Origin: Acinetobacter sp. NIPH 2100
Lineage (GTDB): Bacteria > Pseudomonadota > Gammaproteobacteria > Pseudomonadales > Moraxellaceae
DNA length: 64,000 nt
Assembly (NCBI RefSeq): GCF_000369805.1
Contig: NZ_KB850224.1
Location: 2,735,287-2,799,286 of the forward strand
Reading direction: 5' to 3'
Position 1 is the first letter of the stretch. Each line of letters opens with the position of its first letter. Positions 47,467-56,091 of this stretch are shown here, piece by piece. Under the pieces are notes generated by a model, which searched no databases, was not told where the DNA came from, and was given only the letters and a program-made list of their open reading frames with translations. Position numbers and translations under genes: made by a program.

Positions 47467-48399
47467 TTACTTTAATACTTGGATGCCCTTTTTTTGTTGT
47501 TGATAGCAATAAGGCTGTCTGTACACCTTGCCATCTTTCACATCAATCGTCCCAGTTCGACCTTCAAATGAAAAGTGTCGATCTGAGCTGGTTAAAAATT
47601 GTTGGCTAATACTCCATGCATCGCCACCAAAAGCCAATAAACGCTGGAATGCCATATTTTCAGGTTGTTCTTTATATGCACTGATTACATCGGCCCATTG
47701 CCCATTATATAAAGCAGGTGTATCACAGAAACTCAACCCCATAGGAATCGGTTTTTCCTGCTCAATACTCAGCGCCGTGGCATAAATGTTTTTTTCAGGT
47801 AGTGGTCCCAGCTGTTCCAACCACTGCTGATCGCCCAGTAACAGTAATCCTTCTTTACGCGCAAGTTTCTTCGGTCGCTCACTCACCACATGGACATCTG
47901 AACCAAATTCGGACATGAGTGCCATCATAAGCAACTCTGTAGCAGATTCAGTCCCTGCCTGACGCAACACCAATAAATTTTTAATTTTGTCTTTTTTGAG
48001 CAATTGATTAAGTGCAATTGCATCATGTTGCTTCGCTAAACTAAATTGCCATACATTGGTAGTTTGAGTATTTACATCATTGAGTGCCAGCACAGGGATT
48101 GCAGGATTACGTTGCATTACATTTTCAATATCAGGTCGAGCCAATGGTCCAACAATCAATCGCGTCTTATTATTGACCCGTTTCTTAAAAATCGTATCGA
48201 TGTTGTTTTTTGCTGAATCTACAAAAATGATTTTTTCTTTACTGCCAGATGCTGTATAAGCGCTCAAGAAACCACGTTTGATGCTCTGACCGGCTCGCGC
48301 CATCGTACCAGATTCAGGTAGAATCACCAGTACGTCCGCATAAACTGGACTCACACATGCCGCCAAACATAGTAGCAGCCAATATTTTTTGTAATACAT
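47467..48399 (-). CDS. lpoA: LpoA-like penicillin-binding protein activator, short form
   Basis: A 310-aa lipoprotein with lipobox LAAC at Cys15. It consists only of the periplasmic-binding-protein-like domain (VLVILPESGTMARAGQSIKRGF opening, then IVGPLARPDIENV and FEGRTGTIDV), and lacks the N-terminal TPR half of the much longer E. coli LpoA (678 aa). LpoA activates PBP1a from the outer membrane. The gene is divergent from rsmI, with 16 bases between start codons, exactly where lpoA lies in E. coli. Confidence 0.87.
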   Translation of the reverse strand: MYYKKYWLLLCLAACVSPVYADVLVILPESGTMARAGQSIKRGFLSAYTASGSKEKIIFVDSAKNNIDTIFKKRVNNKTRLIVGPLARPDIENVMQRNPAIPVLALNDVNTQTTNVWQFSLAKQHDAIALNQLLKKDKIKNLLVLRQAGTESATELLMMALMSEFGSDVHVVSERPKKLARKEGLLLLGDQQWLEQLGPLPEKNIYATALSIEQEKPIPMGLSFCDTPALYNGQWADVISAYKEQPENMAFQRLLAFGGDAWSISQQFLTSSDRHFSFEGRTGTIDVKDGKVYRQPYCYQQQKKGIQVLK

Positions 48400-48415
48400 T
48401 AGGGAGTTACCTTTT

Positions 48416-49258
48416 ATGAGTGCTCAATTATTTGTTGTAGCAACCCCGATTGGGCACTTAGATGACATGACCTTTCGTGCAATTGATATTTTAAAATCTG
48501 TATCGGTAGTTGCCGCAGAAGACACTCGTCAATCTGCTCAATTATTCAAACATTATAATATCTCAACTCCACTCACAGCGTGTCATGATCACAATGAAAG
48601 TAACAAAATTGATCAACTTCTCCAAAGAATGTTAAAAGGAGAAAATGTTGCATTAATCAGTGATGCTGGTACCCCCTTGATTAGTGACCCGGGTTTTAAG
48701 CTGGTTCGTGCCGCGCAAGAACATGGTATTCGTGTAATTCCAGTACCTGGTGCTTGTGCAGCAATTGCAGCATTAAGTGCGGTTGGCTTGCCAAGTGATC
48801 GTTTTAGTTTTGAGGGATTTTTACCTTCAAAATCATCACAGCGAATTAGCCAGCTTGAAAAGCTCAAGGATGAAACTCAGACCTTGATTTTCTACGAAGC
48901 TCCTCATCGTATTTTGGACAGTATCAAAAATATGGCGCAAGTTTTTGGTGAAGATCGTCCCGTCGGTTTTGCACGTGAAATTACCAAAACCTTTGAAACC
49001 ATCAAAAAGATGACGTTAAAAGAATTGGTTACTTTCATTGAAAATGATCACAACCAAGAAAAGGGTGAAATTGTGGTTGTGGTGGGTGGAGCATCTGCCG
49101 AAAAAGACCTAGAGCAAGATAAACTGGATGAGTTGTTAAAACGCTTATTACAGGATTTATCGGTAAAAGCCGCATCACAATTGGCCGCTGACTTGACTGG
49201 TATTAAAAAGAAAGTCGCTTACCAACGTGCTTTGGAACTCACTCAACAAGATGAATAA
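48416..49258 (+). CDS. rsmI: 16S rRNA (cytidine1402-2'-O)-methyltransferase
   Basis: A 280-aa SAM-dependent enzyme of the tetrapyrrole methylase fold. The family signatures VVAAEDTRQSAQLFKHY, ALISDAGTPLISDPG and VPVPGACA-type loop (VIPVPGACAAIAAL) are present. It methylates the P-site nucleotide C1402 of 16S rRNA. Its ribosome-binding site AGGGAG lies within the 16-base gap to lpoA, so each promoter lies inside the other gene. Confidence 0.97.
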   Translation: MSAQLFVVATPIGHLDDMTFRAIDILKSVSVVAAEDTRQSAQLFKHYNISTPLTACHDHNESNKIDQLLQRMLKGENVALISDAGTPLISDPGFKLVRAAQEHGIRVIPVPGACAAIAALSAVGLPSDRFSFEGFLPSKSSQRISQLEKLKDETQTLIFYEAPHRILDSIKNMAQVFGEDRPVGFAREITKTFETIKKMTLKELVTFIENDHNQEKGEIVVVVGGASAEKDLEQDKLDELLKRLLQDLSVKAASQLAADLTGIKKKVAYQRALELTQQDE

Positions 49259-49261
49259 AAC

Positions 49262-49292
49262 ATAAGGGGAGATTATAAAAATCTCCCCTTAT
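49262..49292 (+). terminator. strong hairpin behind rsmI
   Basis: ATAAGGGGAGAT and ATCTCCCCTTAT form a perfect 12-bp stem around a seven-base loop between the convergent rsmI and transporter genes. The T run is poor. Confidence 0.7.
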
Positions 49293-49322
49293 CATTTAAA
49301 TATACAATAAGAACAATATATC

Positions 49323-49964
49323 TTAAGCCTTGGTCATGATATTGCCTTGATCTATTTTTCTTTCCGCTCTCGCCTGTTTAATTACACTTAACCCCGAAGA
49401 AACACCCAAATACGCGATAATAAAGGCCACAAATAAATCAGGAAACATGGTTCCAGTTCCAAACACACCAACTGCGGCAATGATGATTGCAATATTGGCA
49501 ATTGCATCATTTCGACTGCATAACCATACAGAACGCATATTCGAGTCACCATCACGGAATGCATAGAGCATCAACGCAGAGATCACATTGACAGCCAATG
49601 CCAGTACACCAATCGCCCCCATGAGCATTGGTTCAGGTGTTACACCTAACCACCATGACCAAAATACTTTAACAATCACAAAAATACCAAATGCCGCCAT
49701 GGTGATGCCTTTGACTAAAGCTGCGGTCGCACGCCAATACAAAGTCATGGATAGCACTGCCAATGAAATGGCATAGTTAGCAGCATCACCCGCAAAATCC
49801 AGTGCATCGGCCCATAACGATACAGAGCGTGCATGTGAGCCGCCAATAATCTCTACAAAGAACATCAATGCGTTTAGAACTAACGCAATCCATAATGCTT
49901 TTCTAAATTTTGGACTAATTTTTTTTGCTGGGGCACATGCTGTATTGCATCCACATCCTGCCAT
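49323..49964 (-). CDS. heavy-metal cation exporter, CDF-like
   Basis: A 213-aa inner membrane protein with about six helices. A Cys-rich start (MAGCGCNTACAP) may bind metal, and SLWADALDFAGDAANYAISL carries the HxxxD-like Asp pair of cation diffusion facilitators (here D-x-x-x-D). SRNDAIANIAIIIAAVGVF is the second metal motif. The cytoplasmic C-terminal domain of typical CDF proteins is missing. The divergent MerR regulator indicates induction by Cd, Zn, Pb or a similar ion. Confidence 0.85.
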   Translation of the reverse strand: MAGCGCNTACAPAKKISPKFRKALWIALVLNALMFFVEIIGGSHARSVSLWADALDFAGDAANYAISLAVLSMTLYWRATAALVKGITMAAFGIFVIVKVFWSWWLGVTPEPMLMGAIGVLALAVNVISALMLYAFRDGDSNMRSVWLCSRNDAIANIAIIIAAVGVFGTGTMFPDLFVAFIIAYLGVSSGLSVIKQARAERKIDQGNIMTKA

Positions 49965-49999
49965 GACTTTTCTCGCATAATCTTTTATAGTGATTTAAA

Positions 50000-50020
50000 A
50001 CCCTAGAGTAACTCCAGAGT
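50000..50020. promoter_or_regulatory. MerR-type operator between exporter and regulator
   Basis: ACCCTAGAGT and ACTCCAGAGT form an imperfect 21-bp dyad like those bound by CadR/PbrR. On the minus strand it fills the spacer between TTGACT and TTAAAT (19 bp apart), the long-spacer arrangement that MerR activators untwist. The exporter is therefore the target. Confidence 0.75.
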
Positions 50021-50025
50021 CAAGC

Positions 50026-50475
50026 ATGATCAGTTTTAGCATTGGACAATTGGCAAAAAGGTCAGGCGTGTCTGTCGACACCATCCGTTATTATGAAAAA
50101 ATTGGATTACTTGAAAAAGCCAAACGGACGGCGGGCAATTACCGTCATTATTCGGAACACATGCTTTCAGAATTGTTGTTTTTAAAGCATTGTCGAGAAT
50201 TAGGCATCACCTTACAGGATATTCAAAAGCTCAAGGACTTAGCCGAAGACCCGAATCAAACCTGTATGGAAGTCGATCATCTGATTGATCAATATCTCGC
50301 TGAGGTTTCACAGAAGATTCGAAACCTAGAACATCTCAAACAAGATCTGAGCCATTTAAAACAACAATGTTCACAACATCGTACCATTGAACAATGTGGC
50401 ATTTTAAAAGAGTTACATCAGCCACTTGAATGTGAACATGAATCACATCAACACAAAAAAGCACCACAAACGTGA
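50026..50475 (+). CDS. MerR-family metal-responsive regulator, CadR/PbrR-like
   Basis: A 149-aa regulator. The winged HTH SIGQLAKRSGVSVDTIRYYEKIGLL is followed by a long dimerisation helix. Metal-binding candidates are Cys in NQTCMEV (near 78), the pair LKQQCSQHRTIEQCGIL (near 112 and 121) and a His/Cys-rich tail (LECEHESHQH). This pattern is that of Cd/Pb sensors such as CadR, so Cd(II) or Pb(II) is the likely signal. The start codon is five bases behind the dyad, so binding should also repress its own gene. Confidence 0.88.
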   Translation: MISFSIGQLAKRSGVSVDTIRYYEKIGLLEKAKRTAGNYRHYSEHMLSELLFLKHCRELGITLQDIQKLKDLAEDPNQTCMEVDHLIDQYLAEVSQKIRNLEHLKQDLSHLKQQCSQHRTIEQCGILKELHQPLECEHESHQHKKAPQT

Positions 50476-50486
50476 TGCTTTTTCTA
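50455..50486. terminator. terminator overlapping the end of the MerR gene
   Basis: AAAAAGCACCAC pairs with GTGATGCTTTTT with one mismatch around AAAC. It includes the regulator stop codon and serves the convergent SutA-like gene as well. Confidence 0.72.
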
Positions 50487-50499
50487 TGTCATCACTGAC

Positions 50500-50748
50500 T
50501 TAATCTTGATGTTCATCTGGAGGAACTTCAGTAATGCGCCCACCTCTCGCTAGAAATGCAGCAACTTCATCTTCCAAAGCTTGACGCTGTTTCAGCTTGG
50601 CAGTCACTGTTAAGCTCTCTGCTTCAGCAAGATCAGTATCATTCGCACTCGACTCTTCGCTATCTGCACCAGTTTCTGCCGCTTTCGCCTCTTCGTCGTC
50701 GACAGCAGAATCTTCTGTGTTGTCGTCGTAATCATTCATTTCCGTCAT
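50500..50748 (-). CDS. SutA-like RNA polymerase-associated acidic protein
   Basis: An 82-aa protein with a highly acidic, disordered N-terminal half and a C-terminal helix ending in LKQRQALEDEVAAFLARGGRITEVPP. The same layout and the (K)Q..(A)L...FL-RGG-(K/R)(I/V).E pattern occur in Pseudomonas SutA, a disordered RNA polymerase-binding factor active in slow growth. The start has GGGGAG upstream. The identification is by pattern, not alignment. It stands alone. Confidence 0.62.
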   Translation of the reverse strand: MTEMNDYDDNTEDSAVDDEEAKAAETGADSEESSANDTDLAEAESLTVTAKLKQRQALEDEVAAFLARGGRITEVPPDEHQD

Positions 50749-50922
50749 ATTAATCTCCCCACAATGACTAAATTTCTCATCATCGCTATTTGGCCATCAG
50801 AACTTGGTGAAATTTAGCAAGCTCTTGTCAATTCGCAAAGTACAATCTTGATGAAATCGTATTTTTTGCGACCAAATTCACTCTGATTTATAAATGATTG
50901 TTTAAAAAATATCTACTATTTT

Positions 50923-52155
50923 TTAACACGCATATTGTGTGTCTTTCAATGTCCCTAATCCATTGGCTTGTTGCATAAAACGATCTTTGAACCAATCGAA
51001 TTGTTCAACTTGTTTTAAGCCGAAATTTCGCGCCCAAACAAAGGGAAATAGCTCCGAACTTTCTAGCCAGCCAATCGCAGACATACTATGCATCATGGCA
51101 TCATTCTGCCCTTTACGCTGGTGCTCATAACGTAATAAGGTTTGATCATTGGCCCATACACCACGCTTTAAATCGTGCAGTAATACATCACACAGTACCG
51201 CGGCATCTAAGCAACCAATATTCACGCCCTGTCCAGCCAAAGGATGAATCACGTGCGCAGCATCGCCAATCAATGCCAGACCTGATTTAATATAACGCTG
51301 AGCAGCACGTGCTTTCAGTGGAAATTGAGCTCGAGAACGGACCTCGACCACGTCTCCTAACATATGCAAACTTTCTTGCGTCAATAATTGCTTAAAATCT
51401 TGATCACTTAATGCTGAATACTCATCCGCATAATCATCAGGCAATGTCCAGACAATCGACTGCCAATAGCCATTCTCTTGTGCGTCCAGACTGGCCATCG
51501 GTAAATAAGCCAATGGCCCTGTCGGCAAGAATATCTGACGAGCGACATATTGATTGGGTTGCGTGGTTTTAATCGCACAACTGATCGCAACTTGTTGGTA
51601 ATCCAAGACATCTAAATCGATATACGCCTGTTCACGTACAAAAGAATTCGCCCCATCTGCACCAATGAGCAACTTCGTTTTTAATGTTGTGCCATCCGCC
51701 AATTGAATCGACCAACCTTGAGGAATTTGCTCAATACGAATCACTTTGACTTGAGTACGATAGTCTTTAAGCTGCTGCAACATTTTCTGTTGAATCGCAA
51801 CATTCAAAACACTCGGCTCAACCATCGAGCCCAAGGCTTGATCTGACTGTGGTGGCTGTTCCGAAGCATGTCCAAAATTGATTTCGCCATAGCCATTTTT
51901 ATTCCAGACCTGCATGCCTGAATATGGCATTTGACGTGCTAAATCATCCCAAACATCGACGGTTTTAAGCAGATGTATGGTCGCCTGACTCAGCGCCAAT
52001 ACCCGTGGATTCATCACTGCAAGTGTTTTGTCTTGATCAAGTACAGACGCAGCATCCAGCACTGTAGCTTGCATGCCACCTTGGGCTAGCAATAAAGCGG
52101 TTAGACCACCAACCAAACCACCACCGACGATGACAACATCTAACATTTCGCTCAT
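50923..52155 (-). CDS. ubiI: FAD-dependent ubiquinone-ring hydroxylase, UbiI/UbiF-like
   Basis: A 410-aa class A flavin monooxygenase. The dinucleotide-binding VVIVGGGLVGGLTALLLAQ, the LIGADGANSFVRE motif and the second FAD motif ALIGDAAHVIHPLAGQGVNIG are intact. It hydroxylates the ubiquinone ring; whether C5 or another position cannot be decided. Its start overlaps the ubiH stop (ATGA). Confidence 0.9.
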   Translation of the reverse strand: MSEMLDVVIVGGGLVGGLTALLLAQGGMQATVLDAASVLDQDKTLAVMNPRVLALSQATIHLLKTVDVWDDLARQMPYSGMQVWNKNGYGEINFGHASEQPPQSDQALGSMVEPSVLNVAIQQKMLQQLKDYRTQVKVIRIEQIPQGWSIQLADGTTLKTKLLIGADGANSFVREQAYIDLDVLDYQQVAISCAIKTTQPNQYVARQIFLPTGPLAYLPMASLDAQENGYWQSIVWTLPDDYADEYSALSDQDFKQLLTQESLHMLGDVVEVRSRAQFPLKARAAQRYIKSGLALIGDAAHVIHPLAGQGVNIGCLDAAVLCDVLLHDLKRGVWANDQTLLRYEHQRKGQNDAMMHSMSAIGWLESSELFPFVWARNFGLKQVEQFDWFKDRFMQQANGLGTLKDTQYAC

Positions 52156-53363
52156 GCTTTTAGTCCCATCGCATAATTGGCAACCAAAGGCTTAACACCT
52201 GGAATCACATCAAATGCGATCAATCCTGTATTACGTAATAATTTGAGAATTGGATTCTGATTGCTAAAGCCACGCACCACCGAATCACAGAACTTAATCA
52301 CCCGTTGCTGATCCTTTAAGCGAGATTGCTCATAAGCCAATAAATTTTCTGGTGTGCCAATATCATCAGACTTCGCCAATTGTTCCATCAAGAAACGAAC
52401 CAACACATCTGCATCACGTAAACATAGGTTAAAACCTTGTCCTGCCACCGGATGAATCGTATGTGCTGCATTCCCCATCAACACCACACGCCCAACGGCT
52501 TGCTTATCTGCTAACACTTGTGACAATGGATAGCTAAAACGCTTACCTGTTTTTTCAAATTTTCCAGCACGGTCACCATAGGTTTCCTGTAAAGCATCGA
52601 GGAAATGCTGATCATTTTCTTCACCCAACCATTCTGCCTCAGTGCCCTTCTTCACAGGCCATACCACTGAGCGACGGTATTCACCCGGTAGAGGTAAGAG
52701 AGCCAATGGTCCTAATGCGCTAAAACGCTCAAAACCAACGTGCTGATGCGGTTTAGAGGTTTGTACGGTCGTCACAATAGCCACTTGATCATAATCATGC
52801 TCATCGACACCCACGCCAATGGCCTGTCGGCAGAAAGAATCACGACCATCTGCCGCAATCACTAATTTGGATTTTAGCGAATGAATATATTCACCATTTC
52901 GCATCGCTTCAATTTGGACTTGGTCTGCATCTTGTGTGAGTGAGGTGACTTGTACACCATCAATCAACTCAATCAACGGCTGCTGACGAACCTGTGTCAG
53001 CAATACACGACCTAACCATGCATTTTCAATCACCTGACCAAAGCTTTCTACTTTTTCTTGTTCTGCCACTAAACGTGCCTTACCAAAACTACCCTGCTCG
53101 GTAATATGCACTTGCAGAATGGGCGTAGCATGTTGCTGTAAAGCCTCCCACAAACCTAATTTTTGGTAAATCTGTACGCTACGGCGTGACAACGCGGTAT
53201 TACGTGCATCAAAGCTAGAATGATAAGGGGCAACATTTTCGTCATCGTAATTCGGATATTTCACAGCCTCTAATAACTTTACTGCGATATTAGATTTTGC
53301 CAACATTAAAGCAAGGCTGAGTCCAACCATACCTCCACCGACAATGATGACTTGTTGCTGCAT
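52152..53363 (-). CDS. ubiH: 2-octaprenyl-6-methoxyphenol hydroxylase-type enzyme UbiH
   Basis: A 403-aa FAD monooxygenase paralogous to the gene behind it. The motifs VIIVGGGMVGLSLALML, VIAADGRDSFCR and VLMGNAAHTIHPVAGQGFNL are present, and GPLALLPLPGEYRRSVVWP resembles UbiH (GPLAMLP). In E. coli the order is ygfB-pepP-ubiH-ubiI; here the same order is kept but an extra gene separates pepP and ubiH. Confidence 0.9.
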   Translation of the reverse strand: MQQQVIIVGGGMVGLSLALMLAKSNIAVKLLEAVKYPNYDDENVAPYHSSFDARNTALSRRSVQIYQKLGLWEALQQHATPILQVHITEQGSFGKARLVAEQEKVESFGQVIENAWLGRVLLTQVRQQPLIELIDGVQVTSLTQDADQVQIEAMRNGEYIHSLKSKLVIAADGRDSFCRQAIGVGVDEHDYDQVAIVTTVQTSKPHQHVGFERFSALGPLALLPLPGEYRRSVVWPVKKGTEAEWLGEENDQHFLDALQETYGDRAGKFEKTGKRFSYPLSQVLADKQAVGRVVLMGNAAHTIHPVAGQGFNLCLRDADVLVRFLMEQLAKSDDIGTPENLLAYEQSRLKDQQRVIKFCDSVVRGFSNQNPILKLLRNTGLIAFDVIPGVKPLVANYAMGLKA

Positions 53364-53592
53364 AATATTATTCCTTATCAGTTTTTCATGACTTGATGTT
53401 TCGGGACCTATCTTACTCTAACTCAAATCAGGAAGGGAATTTGTACTTTGTTTGGTCTATGTTTTTAAAATAGATTTTAGACATCAAAGATTGAAATTAA
53501 GATGAGAGACTACCTCACGTTTATATGTTTAAAATTATAGAATCCACTAGCCTTAAAGGTAGCTAAATCTTTTATTATCAATACTTTATTAC

Positions 53593-53928
53593 TCAATCAT
53601 AGTAAGCAAATGGGCTATATAAAACACAACCAGATTTCATTGCTAATTCAAATTTAATACAATTTGGAAACCAGTCGAGATGATCTGGCCAAGTAGTATG
53701 GATATACTTACCCCAAGAGGAAACTTCTATTTCATTAATGGGTTGAAGTATTTCTTCAGGATAAAGCCCATCACTATTAAGTTTTTTTAAAGCTAGTTTT
53801 GTTGCATTTATATAATTATCAGAAGCAACATAACAGCTTACATATGCCCCTCCAATATCTAAAGGCATAATCGAAATATCCATTCTTTTAACATGAAAAG
53901 GAATTATGTAGACTTTAATCACGGACAT
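53593..53928 (-). CDS. hypothetical protein inserted between pepP and ubiH
   Basis: A 111-aa protein, start MSVIKVYII at 53928, with AT-rich codons unlike its neighbours. No signal peptide. Trp- and aromatic-rich C-terminal half (SWGKYIHTTWPDHLDWFPN). Not recognised; the size and composition resemble immunity or accessory-island proteins, but that is a guess. The conserved ygfB-pepP-ubiHI order is broken here, which suggests insertion. On the opposite strand at 53919-53999 a short protein-like frame ends in DEALKDLNKLQEIAR, possibly a gene remnant. Confidence 0.55.
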   Translation of the reverse strand: MSVIKVYIIPFHVKRMDISIMPLDIGGAYVSCYVASDNYINATKLALKKLNSDGLYPEEILQPINEIEVSSWGKYIHTTWPDHLDWFPNCIKFELAMKSGCVLYSPFAYYD

Positions 53929-54003
53929 TAATCTCGCCCCATCTTTATTATGATGAGGCATTAAAAGATTTAAATAAGTTACAAGAAATAGCTAGATGAA
54001 GAT

Positions 54004-55323
54004 TTAACGACTCGCCATCAAACTTTCAATTTCCTCAACGGTTTTCACCACATTCTTGGTTAAAACCAATGGTCCATTTTCAGTTACGACAATGTCATCT
54101 TCGATACGAATCCCGATACCACGCCATTTTGCATCAACCGTTTCATCATCGGGTGCGACATATAAACCAGGTTCAACGGTTACGACCATACCTGCTTCAT
54201 AAGCACGCCAGTCTTCGCCAGTCTTGTACGCACCAACATCATGTACATCCATACCAAGCCAATGCCCTGTACCATGCATAAAGAACTGACGGAATGCTTC
54301 GCTTTCAATCAATTCATCGACATCGCCACTAATCAAACCAAGATCAACCAAACCTTGAGTTAAGATTTTCACTGCAACTTGATGTGGGTATTTATAATGA
54401 TTGCCGATACGCGTCGCATCAATTGCAGCAAGCTGAGCATCTAACACAATATTATATAAAGCCTTTTGTTCAGGGCTAAACTTACCATTGACAGGGAATG
54501 TACGCGTAATATCAGACGCATAGAATTCATATTCACATGCCGCATCAATCAACACTAAATCACCATCATTTAATGGCTTGTTATTTTCAACATAATGCAA
54601 GATGCAAGCATTTTCACCCCCACCCACGATACTGTTATACGATGGCACACAGCCGTTTTTCCCAAAGATATAATTGAGTTCTGCTTCTAATGCATACTCC
54701 ATCATATTCGGTTTAACGGTTTGCATGGCACGGGTATGCGCTTCAGCACTAATATTCGATGCAATCTGCATCAACTCAATTTCTTGTGCTGATTTTTTCA
54801 GACGCATTTCATCAACAATACGATCAAGCTGAATTAACTCAGCAGGTGCAGCACTACCACGACGCTGTTCTGCATCCGCTTTCTGAATCCACTGACTGAC
54901 ACGTGCATCAAACTCAGCTTGCTGACCAATACGATAGTAAAGGCGTTGTTTATTTAAAAGTTTTTCGATGATTTCTTCATCTAATAAATCAATCGCATAT
55001 GCTTCATCTGCATCATAGATTTCAATCGCACCATCAATGCCTGCACGATAACCATGCCAGATTTCCATTTCACGATCACGTTCACGGCAAAACAGACTGT
55101 AGCTATACTCCTCACCTTCCTCAAAGGTTTCGATCACAGCCACTGCCTCTGGCTCGGCAAATCCTGTTAGATAATAAAAACTACTGTCTGCACGATATTT
55201 ATAATCAGCATCGCGATTACGATACATTTCTGCTCGTGTCGCAATAATTGCAATGCTATTGCTACCTATTTTTTCAGCAAGAAGATCACGGCGGTGTTTA
55301 AAATCGGCTTGACTTAATTTCAT
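54004..55323 (-). CDS. pepP: Xaa-Pro aminopeptidase
   Basis: A 439-aa M24B metallopeptidase. The metal ligands are visible in LVLIDAACEYEFYASDITRTFP, in FFMHGTGHWLGMDVHDVG, and in VVTVEPGLYV and RGIGIRIEDDIVV. The N-terminal domain opens with FKHRRDLLAEKIGSNSIAII. It removes N-terminal residues preceding proline. It belongs to the ygfB-pepP-ubiH-ubiI arrangement. Confidence 0.96.
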   Translation of the reverse strand: MKLSQADFKHRRDLLAEKIGSNSIAIIATRAEMYRNRDADYKYRADSSFYYLTGFAEPEAVAVIETFEEGEEYSYSLFCRERDREMEIWHGYRAGIDGAIEIYDADEAYAIDLLDEEIIEKLLNKQRLYYRIGQQAEFDARVSQWIQKADAEQRRGSAAPAELIQLDRIVDEMRLKKSAQEIELMQIASNISAEAHTRAMQTVKPNMMEYALEAELNYIFGKNGCVPSYNSIVGGGENACILHYVENNKPLNDGDLVLIDAACEYEFYASDITRTFPVNGKFSPEQKALYNIVLDAQLAAIDATRIGNHYKYPHQVAVKILTQGLVDLGLISGDVDELIESEAFRQFFMHGTGHWLGMDVHDVGAYKTGEDWRAYEAGMVVTVEPGLYVAPDDETVDAKWRGIGIRIEDDIVVTENGPLVLTKNVVKTVEEIESLMASR

Positions 55324-55392
55324 ATAGTCCTTCTGATGAAGATGAATGATTGTAAGTATCTTTATTTATAAGCTGTTAAGGCACCGCCCGAG

Positions 55393-56025
55393 TTAACTCG
55401 GACGATGTGGGGTAAACATTTCAACTACAGTTTGAGGGTCAGCTGCCCCTTCTTGATTTCTGCTTTTTGCATGAAAGTTTTGCAATAATGAACTTTCGGC
55501 TACAGGAATCTTGGTGCGGCCAATCGACAAGCTCACAGGAATCAAGCGTACAAACTCATACAGCTCCTGATAGCTTTCTTCGCCCTCTTCATCATTATCC
55601 GAATCTTCAAACTCGACTGCTGCAACATCTTGTAAATGTTCAATCAGTTCTTGCTCTTCTGCACGAATATGACCTGAAGCCAAACCAAAACCAAGGACCA
55701 CACCTGCACACCAATCTGCCAAGGCTTGGACACGATCAGCGAGCAAATGATTATCATCTGGGAGCATTGGTAAATAATCTAATTCATCATCCGATAAAGC
55801 ATGTGCAACATCTTCTGCTTCATCCGTCAAACTTTCCAGTGCTTCTGGTTGTAAAGCAGGTACATTAAGGGTGTTTAAAATTTGTGACCATTCATCGGTG
55901 GTTGGCGCTTGTGTCACACAAACTATACCTGTAAGTAAACCATGTAACTCACTTGGACTTGAAATTTCTTCAATTCCATCAAAATGGGCATTCCATTCCG
56001 TCCAACCTGAAATATCGTCTTGCAT
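55393..56025 (-). CDS. YgfB (UPF0149) family protein
   Basis: A 210-aa acidic protein. The SELHGLLTGIVCV and WCAGVVLGFGLASG segments are the YgfB/YecA signature. The start at 56025 is preferred over an upstream TTG. In Pseudomonas a YgfB homologue influences ampDh3 expression and beta-lactam resistance; whether this applies here is unknown. It sits ahead of pepP and divergent from the coiled-coil/zapA pair. Confidence 0.9.
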   Translation of the reverse strand: MQDDISGWTEWNAHFDGIEEISSPSELHGLLTGIVCVTQAPTTDEWSQILNTLNVPALQPEALESLTDEAEDVAHALSDDELDYLPMLPDDNHLLADRVQALADWCAGVVLGFGLASGHIRAEEQELIEHLQDVAAVEFEDSDNDEEGEESYQELYEFVRLIPVSLSIGRTKIPVAESSLLQNFHAKSRNQEGAADPQTVVEMFTPHRPS

Positions 56026-56091
56026 TCGTTTATCCAATCTCTATACTGCTGTATATATTACCTTTGATTGCAACTCTGTGCGACCTTCGTT

